NCBI GenBank assembly: GCA_033856255.1
Contig: JAWVFH010000027.1
Coordinates: 100,838-164,837 of the forward strand
Source of the DNA: WHSW01 sp033856255
Lineage (GTDB): Bacteria; Actinomycetota; Thermoleophilia; Solirubrobacterales; 70-9
Length of the DNA: 64,000 nucleotides
Direction: 5' to 3'
In this document: positions 8,845 to 15,810 of the stretch, piece after piece
Position numbering within the stretch: position 1 is the first letter of the stretch
Layout: each line of letters starts with the position of its first letter
Translations under genes and position numbers: made by a program
The notes under the pieces: generated by a model
The model's database searches: none
What the model was told of the DNA's origin: nothing
Seen by the model: only the letters and a program-made list of their open reading frames with translations

Positions 8845-9974
8845 CGTCCTCCCGGCAGCTGCTCGAGCTGCGGATCGCCGAGCTCGACTCAGAGCAGGTA
8901 GGCCTCTGGCGTCAGCTCGCCGAGCGGGCCGCCGAACCGAACCCGTTCGCCGAGCCGGACTTCCTGATCCCTGCGTGCGAACACCTCGCCGGCGGCCCCG
9001 ACCGCCTGCTGGTGGTCGCCGACCCGGATGGCTGGCGGGCCTGCGTCTCGCTCGCGCCGACCCGGGTACGGGCGCTGACGCGCGCCGACGAGGTCGGGGT
9101 CAGGCAGTTCGGATTTCTCTCCACGCCGTTGACCTCCGAGCGCGAGCCGCAGGCGGCGGCCGCCCTGCTGGTCGAGGCGCTGGCGGAGCGCGCCGATCCG
9201 CTCCTGCTCGAGCGCCTCGCTGCGTCGGGTCCGTTCTACGAGGCGCTCGAGGGTGCCTCGCGGCGGGGAGCGGTGCGGGTGGCGGAGCGCCAGGATTTCG
9301 AGCGCGCGCTGCTGACCCGCGACGGGGACCGCTGGGACGAGCACCTGGGCAAGCACCACCTACGCGAGTTCCGGCGCCTCGGCCGCCGTCTCGCGGAGCA
9401 GCTCGGCGACGAGCTCGTCTGCGAGGACCGCGCCGGCGATCCCGCCGCCCTGGAGCGCTTCCTGGAGCTCGAGCGCTCGGGCTGGAAGGGGCGCGGAGGG
9501 ACCGCGTTCGCCTCCGACCCCTCACACGCGGAGTTCTTCCGCCGCACCTGCGAGCGCTTCCACGCCGGCGGACGGCTGCAGCTGCTCGAGCTTGGCGCCG
9601 GCGGCCGGACGGCGGCGATGAAGTGCAACCTGCTCGCCGGCGAGGGCTCGTTCGCGTTCAAGATCGCCTACGACGAAGGGCTCTCGCGCTGGTCCCCGGG
9701 AATCCAGCTCGAGATCCGCAATATCGAGCTGTTCCAGGCCTCAGCGCAACGCTGGATGGACTCCTGCGCGACCCCCGACAACGCGATGATCAATCGCCTC
9801 TGGCCGCAGCGCCGGCCCCTGTGCACGGTGCTGCTCGCCGGCAGCGGGCTCCGGGGGCGCGCCGCCGGCGCCTCCCTCCGGCTCACCCGGGGCCTGCGCG
9901 CGGTGAAGCGCGCGGCCGCCGGCGCCACCGACCGCCGGGGCGGCGGTCAGGGCGCCGCCAGCACCTCCGAGTAG
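8841..9974 (+). CDS. CelD/FemAB-like GNAT acyltransferase (second copy)
   Basis: A 377-residue relative of the preceding protein with the same two-lobe plan: NPFAEPDFL near residue 33, a basic HLREFRRLGRRLAEQ helix, the ERSGWKGRGGTAF block and an AMKCNLLAGEGSFAFKIAYDE strand pair. The GTG at 8841 overlaps the previous stop (GTGA), so the pair is co-translated and may act as partners. The 3' end overlaps the 3' end of the convergent glycosyltransferase by 28 bp. Confidence 0.77.
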   Translation: MTSSRQLLELRIAELDSEQVGLWRQLAERAAEPNPFAEPDFLIPACEHLAGGPDRLLVVADPDGWRACVSLAPTRVRALTRADEVGVRQFGFLSTPLTSEREPQAAAALLVEALAERADPLLLERLAASGPFYEALEGASRRGAVRVAERQDFERALLTRDGDRWDEHLGKHHLREFRRLGRRLAEQLGDELVCEDRAGDPAALERFLELERSGWKGRGGTAFASDPSHAEFFRRTCERFHAGGRLQLLELGAGGRTAAMKCNLLAGEGSFAFKIAYDEGLSRWSPGIQLEIRNIELFQASAQRWMDSCATPDNAMINRLWPQRRPLCTVLLAGSGLRGRAAGASLRLTRGLRAVKRAAAGATDRRGGGQGAASTSE

Positions 9975-11062
9975 ACGCCGGCGACCCGTTCGGTCCACGC
10001 GTCGAGGCTCCAGTAGCGGCGCACCCAGTCGTGCGAGGCGGCGGCCTCGGCGGCGGCGGTCGCCGAATCGCGCGCCAACACTGACGCGATCCCCTCCGCG
10101 ATCGCCGCCGGCTCCGGCGCGACCAGCCGCCTCGCGGGCGGGTCGCCGGCGGCCATCCTGTGGCTGGGGATGTCGGTCCCGAGCACCGCCGTGCCGCAGG
10201 CCAGCGACTCGACGACCGCCAGCGGCGGCCCTCCCTCGGACGGGCTGGTGGAGGCGAGGACGTCGGCGCCGTCGTAAAAACGGCGCACGTCCTCGACCGG
10301 CGCGACCAGCCGGACATGCTCGGAGAGCCCGGCTCGCTCGACCGCCGCGAGGGCCCGCGGATCGGCGCTCACGATCAGGGCGAGCGCCGGGACGCCGAGC
10401 TCGAGCAGCCGGGTCAGGGATGCGAGGAACAGCGGACCGCCCTTGATCTCCCAATCCCAGGCCAGGTGGAGGACGACCGGTTGGCCGGCGGGAACCCCCA
10501 GGGCCTCGCGCGCCTCCCGGCGCCGCTCGGGGGTGGCGACCGGAAAGCGGCCGGCGTCGATCCCGTTCTCGATCGCGACGATCCGCGACGCGGGGAGCCC
10601 GCGCCGGATCGCGAGCTCGCGGCCGGCCTCGCTGACGCTGATCACCTTCGCCACTCGGCGGCCGACGATCCCGTACTTGAGCGCGCTCTTCGCGACCCCG
10701 ATCGGCCCGCCGGGCAGGGCGCTGTGCAGATGCCAGATCACCCGGGCGTCCCGATCGCCGAGCGCCGCCGCCACGGCGGCGAGATCGAAGCTCGCGAAGT
10801 GCGTGTGGATGATCTTCGGGCCGCTCAGCGTCCGCAGCCGGCCGGCGAGCCAGCGGGTCAGCTCGACGCGACCCGTGCGGGGCGCGAAGCCGACGGGTAT
10901 CCCGGCATCGGCGAAGTCGGTGAGCCAGACGCGGTCACGCGAGACCGGGGTGAACGCGCACTCCACGGCCCAGCCGCGGGCCGCGCAACGCTCGGCGAGC
11001 GCCACGATCATCGGCACGAAGGACCCTCTGTAGGCGGCCCCGTAGTCGGACACCATCAGCAC
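9947..11062 (-). CDS. GT4-family glycosyltransferase
   Basis: A 371-residue GT-B transferase starting at a GTG (11062) with a G-rich stretch just upstream. HTHFASFDLAAVAA, IENGID and the donor-site segment SPSEGGPPLAVVESLACG are visible. It is a paralogue of the transferase at 4641-5804, so the pair probably adds related sugars of one repeat unit. It brackets the oxygenase/deacetylase/acyltransferase operon from the right. Substrate not deducible. Confidence 0.88.
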   Translation of the reverse strand: MLMVSDYGAAYRGSFVPMIVALAERCAARGWAVECAFTPVSRDRVWLTDFADAGIPVGFAPRTGRVELTRWLAGRLRTLSGPKIIHTHFASFDLAAVAAALGDRDARVIWHLHSALPGGPIGVAKSALKYGIVGRRVAKVISVSEAGRELAIRRGLPASRIVAIENGIDAGRFPVATPERRREAREALGVPAGQPVVLHLAWDWEIKGGPLFLASLTRLLELGVPALALIVSADPRALAAVERAGLSEHVRLVAPVEDVRRFYDGADVLASTSPSEGGPPLAVVESLACGTAVLGTDIPSHRMAAGDPPARRLVAPEPAAIAEGIASVLARDSATAAAEAAASHDWVRRYWSLDAWTERVAGVYSEVLAAP

Positions 11063-11088
11063 GGTGGCGCCCCCCGGCTCGCGCGAGG

Positions 11089-11511
11089 CTATGGGGACTC
11101 CGTGCCGCCGCTGCCTTCGGTGACGGTGCCGAGGTCCGTGGTCGTGGTCGTCGGGACGGTCGAGGTTGTGCTCGTGGCCGGAGCGGTCGTCGTGCTCGTC
11201 GTGCTCGTCGTCGGGGGCTTCGTCGTCGTGGTCGTGGTCGACGCCGTCGAGCTGGTCGTGGTCGTCGTCGGCGTCGTCGTGGTCGCGGTGGTCGACGACG
11301 TCGAGCTCGTGTCGCCGCCGTTGTCGCCGCCGGAGACGACGGCGAGCGCGACGCCGAGGCCGATCACCGAAGCGACCAGGATCACGATCAGCGCCTTCAT
11401 GCCGCCGCTCATCCCGGAACCCGGCGGCTCGCCGCCCGGGTGGCCGTAGCCACCCTGGTACGGGTCGCCCGGCGGAGGGACGTTCATGCGGCGGGTCGGA
11501 TCCTCGTTCAT
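11089..11511 (-). CDS. single-pass membrane protein with Thr/Ser-rich mucin-like exterior
   Basis: A 140-residue protein: a Gly/Pro-rich cytoplasmic head (1-36), one membrane helix (about 39-60, ALIVILVASVIGLGVALAVV) and a tail of about 75 residues that is almost entirely Thr and Ser with a few Pro, Ala and Lys. The DNA of the tail is a run of ACC/ACG/TCG-type codons. Such tails are typical O-glycosylated spacers. No catalytic motif. It lies 10 bp downstream of argD on the same strand but next to glycosyltransferases. Function unknown. Confidence 0.7.
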   Translation of the reverse strand: MNEDPTRRMNVPPPGDPYQGGYGHPGGEPPGSGMSGGMKALIVILVASVIGLGVALAVVSGGDNGGDTSSTSSTTATTTTPTTTTTSSTASTTTTTTKPPTTSTTSTTTAPATSTTSTVPTTTTTDLGTVTEGSGGTESP

Positions 11512-11521
11512 GGCGGGGACT

Positions 11522-12697
11522 CTAGATCAGCGAGTCGACGACGATTTCGAGCGCGCTGTCGACGTCGTCGTCGGTGACCACCAGCGGGGGCAGGAAGCGA
11601 AGCATCCCCTCGCCCGGGACGTTGAGCACCAGACCGCGCTCGAGGGCCCGGGCGGCGACCGCCTGCGCGTCGACGCCCTCCGCGAGGCTGACGCCGACCA
11701 TCAGGCCGCGGCCGCGCACCTCGTCGATCGACTCGATCTCGCGCAGGCCGGTCCGCAGGCGTTCGCCGGTCGCCGCGACCCTCGCCAGCAGATCGGGGTC
11801 GTCGATCACGTCGAGCGCCGCCAGGGCGGCGGCGGCGCAGATCGGAGCGCCGGCGAAGGTCGAGCCGTGGTCGCCGCGGCCGAGGACGCCGGCGAGCTCG
11901 GGACCGGTGACCACGGCGCCCACCGGCAGGCCCCCACCGAGGGCCTTGGCCGCCGTGAGCGCGTCCGGGCGCACCGGCAGCTGCTCGTAGGCCCACAGGG
12001 TCCCGGTCCTCCCCATCCCGCACTGGACCTCGTCGAAGACCAGCGCGGCGCCCACCGAGTCGCAGGCCTCGCGGGCGGCGACCAGCACGTCGTCGGCGAT
12101 CGGGAAGATCCCGGCCTCGCCCTGGATCGGCTCGATCATCACCGCCGCGGTCCGCGGCCCGACGGCGTCGCGCAGGGCATCGGGGTCATCGCGGGGGACG
12201 GCGACGAAGCCGGGCGGCAGCGGTCCGAAGAGGTCCTCGCGGGCGAGCTTCGGGGTCGCCGCCAGGGCGGCGAGGGTGCGGCCGTGGAAGGCGCCCTCGA
12301 GGCTGACGATCTCGGGCCGCTCGATCCCGGCCAGATGGGCGCGCTTGCGGACCAGCTTGATCGCGCACTCGCTCGCCTCGGCGCCGGAGTTGCAGAGGAA
12401 GACCCTGCCGCCGAGGCTGGATTCGGCCAGCCGCCGGCTCAGCCGCATCGCCGGCTCCGAGTAGAAGAGGTTCGAGGAGCCCGCGAGCCGGCCCGCCTGC
12501 TCGGTGATCGCGGCGACGATCCGCGGGTGGCAGTGGCCGGCGTTGTGGACCGAGAGGCCGGCGAAGAAGTCCAGGTACTCCCTGCCCTCGGCGTCCCATA
12601 GCCGGACGCCGTCGCCCCGCACGAACTCGACCGGCGCCCGGGCATAGGTGTCGATGGCGTAGCGGGCCTCCAGGCCCCGCAGCTCCTCGACGCTCAT
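11522..12697 (-). CDS. argD: acetylornithine aminotransferase
   Basis: A 391-residue class-III PLP aminotransferase converting N-acetylglutamate semialdehyde plus glutamate to N-acetylornithine in arginine synthesis. Landmarks: GAEA (105-108), FHGRT (137-141), EPIQGE (189-194), FDEVQCGMGRTG (221-232) and the PLP-binding lysine K251 in TAAKALGGGLPVGA. Its ATG overlaps the argB stop by four bases and it is the last of argC-J-B-D. Members of this family may also act as succinyldiaminopimelate aminotransferase; context favours ArgD. Confidence 0.95.
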   Translation of the reverse strand: MSVEELRGLEARYAIDTYARAPVEFVRGDGVRLWDAEGREYLDFFAGLSVHNAGHCHPRIVAAITEQAGRLAGSSNLFYSEPAMRLSRRLAESSLGGRVFLCNSGAEASECAIKLVRKRAHLAGIERPEIVSLEGAFHGRTLAALAATPKLAREDLFGPLPPGFVAVPRDDPDALRDAVGPRTAAVMIEPIQGEAGIFPIADDVLVAAREACDSVGAALVFDEVQCGMGRTGTLWAYEQLPVRPDALTAAKALGGGLPVGAVVTGPELAGVLGRGDHGSTFAGAPICAAAALAALDVIDDPDLLARVAATGERLRTGLREIESIDEVRGRGLMVGVSLAEGVDAQAVAARALERGLVLNVPGEGMLRFLPPLVVTDDDVDSALEIVVDSLI

Positions 12698-13548
12698 GGG
12701 CTGACCATGGTGCCGATGCCGGCGTCCGTGAACAGCTCCAGGAGCAGCGAGTGCGGACGGCGGCCGTCGATGATGTGGGCCGAGCCGACGCCGCCGCGGA
12801 TCGCCTCGGCGCAGGCGCCGAGCTTCGGCCGCATGCCCCCGGTGACCGATTCCAGCGCCGCCTCGACCTCGTCGACGGTCGCCCGCGAGTTCAGTGAAGT
12901 CTCGTCGGCCGGGTCGGCGAGCCAGCCGGCGACGTCGGTGAGGAAGATCGCCTTGTGGGCGGTCAGCGCCGCGGCCACCTTGCCGGCCGCGGTGTCGGCG
13001 TTGACGTTGTAGGAGTTCCCGTCGTTGTCGACGCCGACCGAGGCGATCACGGGTATGTAGTCGGCGGCGATGTGGTTGAGGACGTCGACCGAGACGGTCT
13101 CGATCTCGCCGACGAAGCCGAACTCGTCCGCGCGCGCGTGGGGGCGGATCTCGAACAGGGCCCCGTCCTCGCCCGAGAGGCCGACCGCGGGCTGGCCGTG
13201 GCGGTTCAGCCTCATCACGATGTCGGAGTTGACCTTGCCGAGCAGGACCATCTTCGCCACCTCGACCGTTTCCGGGTTGGAGACGCGGACGCCCTCGACG
13301 AACTTGACCTCCATCCCGAGGCGCTCCATGTACTCGGTGATCTCGGGGCCGCCCCCGTGGACGATCACCGGGTTGAGGCCGACGTACTTGAGCAGGACGA
13401 CGTCGGTGGCGAAGCCGTCGCGGAGCACCTCGTCACTCATCGCCGCGCCGCCGTACTTGATCACCACCGTGCGCCCGTGGAACTCACGGATGTAGGGCAG
13501 CGCCTCGAGCAGGGTCTCAACGCTCGTCACGGGCTGTTGCTCACTCAT
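12694..13548 (-). CDS. argB: acetylglutamate kinase
   Basis: A 284-residue amino-acid kinase phosphorylating N-acetylglutamate. K31 in VIKYGGAAM and HGGGPEI (64-70) form the phosphate and substrate sites; VNADTAAGKVAAAL is the usual core helix region. It has the N-terminal helix (about 25 residues before the first strand, VETLLEALPYIREF) that characterises hexameric, arginine-inhibited kinases such as the Thermotoga enzyme, so feedback control by arginine is likely. Overlaps argD by four bases; 61 bp separate it from argJ. Confidence 0.96.
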   Translation of the reverse strand: MSEQQPVTSVETLLEALPYIREFHGRTVVIKYGGAAMSDEVLRDGFATDVVLLKYVGLNPVIVHGGGPEITEYMERLGMEVKFVEGVRVSNPETVEVAKMVLLGKVNSDIVMRLNRHGQPAVGLSGEDGALFEIRPHARADEFGFVGEIETVSVDVLNHIAADYIPVIASVGVDNDGNSYNVNADTAAGKVAAALTAHKAIFLTDVAGWLADPADETSLNSRATVDEVEAALESVTGGMRPKLGACAEAIRGGVGSAHIIDGRRPHSLLLELFTDAGIGTMVSP

Positions 13549-13572
13549 CGGTCGTCCTTCGCCCGACCCCCG

Positions 13573-13603
13573 GCACGCCCGCAGGCGAAGCCGAGGACGT
13601 GGC
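13573..13603. repeat. 31-bp dispersed repeat, copy 1 (argJ-argB spacer)
   Basis: This 31-bp sequence, beginning GCACGCCCGCAGGCGAAGCC and ending GAGGACGTGGC, is repeated without mismatch inside argC (15102-15132). A GGC-GAA-GCC mini-hairpin sits at its centre and CACG/CGTG lie near the ends, so it looks like a small imperfect palindrome of REP type. Here it occupies most of the 61-bp space between argJ and argB. Confidence 0.75.
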
Positions 13604-13609
13604 CGGTAT

Positions 13610-14761
13610 TCATGTTCGGTACTCCGCGTTGATCCGGATGTATTCGTGGGTCAGGTCGGAGAAGTACATATGTGTGCCGGCTCCGCCGCGGCCGAGGCGG
13701 ATCGAGATCTCGGCCTCGTCCTGATCGGAGCCGAGCCCGCCGGCGTCGATCGCCTCCGGCCCGAGCTCGTCGAGCTGCTCGCCGGCGAGCGCCATCCCCG
13801 CCGCCTGCGCGATCCGCCCCCAGTTGGAGTCGCGACCGTAGAGCGCGGTCTTCACCAGGGGCGAGTTCGCGATCGCCCGCGCCACCCGCTCGGCCTCCCC
13901 CTCGCTGGCCGCCTCGTCGACGGCGATCCGGCCCACCCGGGTCGCTCCCTCTCCGTCCGCGACGATCTCCAGCGCCAGCTGCAGGAGGACCGCGTCGAGC
14001 AGGCCGTCCGGCAGCGGCGCCCCCCCGGCGCCGGTCGCCTGCAGCAGGACCGTGTCGTTGGTGCTCATCTGGCCATCGACGGTGATCCGCTCGAACGAGC
14101 GGCCCACGGCGGCGCGTAGCGCCGCCTCCGGCTCAGCGACCTCGGCGTCCGTCTGCACGAAGCAGAGCATGGTGGCGAACCCCGGCTGCATCATCCCCGC
14201 CCCCTTTGCCTGGGCGGAGACCGTCACCCCGCCGGCGGTGACGGTGCACGCCTTCGGGCCCCGGTCGGTGGTCAGGATCGACTCGGCGAACTCACCCGCC
14301 CCGTCGCCGCGCAGGGCCGCCGCGGCCTCGCCGACGCCGCGGATCACGTCGTCGACCAGCAGCGGCACCCCGATCACGCCGGTCTCGGCGACCGCCACCG
14401 TCCGCGGCTCGACCCCGATCGCGCCCGCCGCGGCGTCGCGCATCGCCAGCGCGTCGGCGTAGCCCCGCTCGCCGGTCGCGGCGTTGGCGTTGCCGGAGTT
14501 GACTACCACGGCCCGAACCGAATCGCCGTCGCACTCGTCGCGGCAGACCCTGACCGGCGCGGCCGCCGCCGCGTTGCGTGTCAACAGCAGCCCTGAGCGG
14601 ACATCGCCTCGGTCGCAGGTCAGCAGTCCGACGTCGGTTCCCCCGCCGTCCTTCAGGCCGCAGGCAACCCCGGCCGCCCGGAAGCCCGGAGCCAGCGTGG
14701 CCGGGTCGAGCTCCTCGACGCCCGGCGGCGACTCGACCCACCGCGAGCGAAAGAAGGTCAC
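13610..14761 (-). CDS. argJ: bifunctional glutamate N-acetyltransferase/ornithine acetyltransferase
   Basis: A 383-residue ArgJ, which recycles the acetyl group from N-acetylornithine to glutamate. The self-cleavage site is visible: KGAGMMQPGFATML with K186 and the nucleophilic T197, so the mature enzyme is an alpha/beta heterotetramer. VNSGNANAATG (88-98) forms the oxyanion region. Four-base overlap with argC upstream. Whether it is mono- or bifunctional depends on a separate argA-type enzyme, not present in this window. Confidence 0.95.
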   Translation of the reverse strand: MTFFRSRWVESPPGVEELDPATLAPGFRAAGVACGLKDGGGTDVGLLTCDRGDVRSGLLLTRNAAAAAPVRVCRDECDGDSVRAVVVNSGNANAATGERGYADALAMRDAAAGAIGVEPRTVAVAETGVIGVPLLVDDVIRGVGEAAAALRGDGAGEFAESILTTDRGPKACTVTAGGVTVSAQAKGAGMMQPGFATMLCFVQTDAEVAEPEAALRAAVGRSFERITVDGQMSTNDTVLLQATGAGGAPLPDGLLDAVLLQLALEIVADGEGATRVGRIAVDEAASEGEAERVARAIANSPLVKTALYGRDSNWGRIAQAAGMALAGEQLDELGPEAIDAGGLGSDQDEAEISIRLGRGGAGTHMYFSDLTHEYIRINAEYRT

Positions 14762-15810
14762 CGTAGTCCCTCGGTCTCGTCGAACCCGAGCATCAGGTTG
14801 AGGTTCTGGATCGCCTGCCCGGCCGCGCCCTTCCAGAGGTTGTCGATCGCGGCGAAGACGACCGCGCGGTCACCTGCGCTGGTCACGTGGATACGGCAGT
14901 TGTTCGTGTCCCGCACGTCACGCAACCCGGGGGGCGCGTCAACGACGTCGACGAAGGGCTCGCCCTCATAGCGCTCGGCGAACACCGCCTCGAGCTCGTC
15001 CACGGGCTCGGTCAGCTCGACGTAGCAGCTGGCCAAGAGTCCCTGATCGATCGGCAACAGGTGAGGGACAAAGGTGATCTGAGGGCCTGGACCCTTGCCG
15101 CGCACGCCCGCAGGCGAAGCCGAGGACGTGGCGCGAGTCATTCGATCCAGCTCCTGCTGGATCTCCGGGAGGTGTCGGTGGCCGTCGGTGGCGTACGGCA
15201 TGAAGTTCTCGGCCAGGTTCGAGAGCGAGAGCCGCTCGCCCGCGTCGCGACCGGCGCCAGAGACGCCGGACTTGGCGTCGATCACGACCGAATCGATCAG
15301 TCCCCGCTCGGCCAGCGGCGCCAGGGCCAGCAGGGCCGCGGTCGGATAGCAGCCGGGGTTGGCGACCAGCTCGGCGGTCCGGATCCGCTCGCGGTCGAGC
15401 TCGGTGAGCCCGTAGACCGCGTTGGCGAGCAGGTCGGGGTCGCCGTGGGGCCCGTACCAGCGCTCGTAGATCGCCGCGTCGACGAGCCGGAAGTCGGCCG
15501 AGAGGTCGACGACCTGCAGCCCCATCCCGCGCATCTCCGCGACCACGGGGGCGGCGGCCTGGTGCGGGTAGGCGACGATCGCCGCCTCGACGTCCTCGAG
15601 CAGGGTCAGGTCGAGCTCGCTGAGCTCGATCGGGCAGCGGTAGCGCGGGTAGAGGCGATCGAGCCGCGTCCCCACCTCGGCGCGAGACGTCGCCGCGAAC
15701 AGCTCCAGCCGCGGATGGCGCCAGACCAGCTCCGCCGACAGCGCCCCGGCGTATCCGGTCGCGCCGGCGACGATCACCCTGTGCGTCGAATCACTCACGG
15801 ATCGCACCAC
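14758..15810 (-). CDS. argC: N-acetyl-gamma-glutamyl-phosphate reductase with an in-frame repeat insertion
   Basis: A 350-residue NADP-dependent reductase. GATGYAG (16-22) is the Rossmann motif, C154 in NPGCYPTAAL the catalytic thiol, and HRHLPEI (211-217) the active-site His region. Between HRHLPEIQQELDRM and ITFVPHLLP is an unusually long Ser/Ala/Gly/Pro loop (225-244), about half of which is encoded by the 31-bp repeat also found in the argJ-argB spacer. The start is uncertain: GTG at 15810 or GTG at 15798. Either overlaps the pheT stop, so argCJBD looks coupled to pheT. Confidence 0.94.
   Translation of the reverse strand: MVRSVSDSTHRVIVAGATGYAGALSAELVWRHPRLELFAATSRAEVGTRLDRLYPRYRCPIELSELDLTLLEDVEAAIVAYPHQAAAPVVAEMRGMGLQVVDLSADFRLVDAAIYERWYGPHGDPDLLANAVYGLTELDRERIRTAELVANPGCYPTAALLALAPLAERGLIDSVVIDAKSGVSGAGRDAGERLSLSNLAENFMPYATDGHRHLPEIQQELDRMTRATSSASPAGVRGKGPGPQITFVPHLLPIDQGLLASCYVELTEPVDELEAVFAERYEGEPFVDVVDAPPGLRDVRDTNNCRIHVTSAGDRAVVFAAIDNLWKGAAGQAIQNLNLMLGFDETEGLR
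15102..15132. repeat. 31-bp dispersed repeat, copy 2 (inside argC)
   Basis: Exact second copy of the 31-bp element of the argJ-argB spacer. Read on the coding strand it encodes the ATSSASPAGV part of the extra loop at about residues 227-236 of ArgC, in frame and without a stop. The two copies are 1.5 kb apart and in the same orientation. Confidence 0.75.

Noticed and set aside
11150..11350. Tandem repeat or microsatellite at the Thr-rich tail
   Set aside because: It is codon-biased Thr/Ser coding sequence without a fixed DNA repeat unit.
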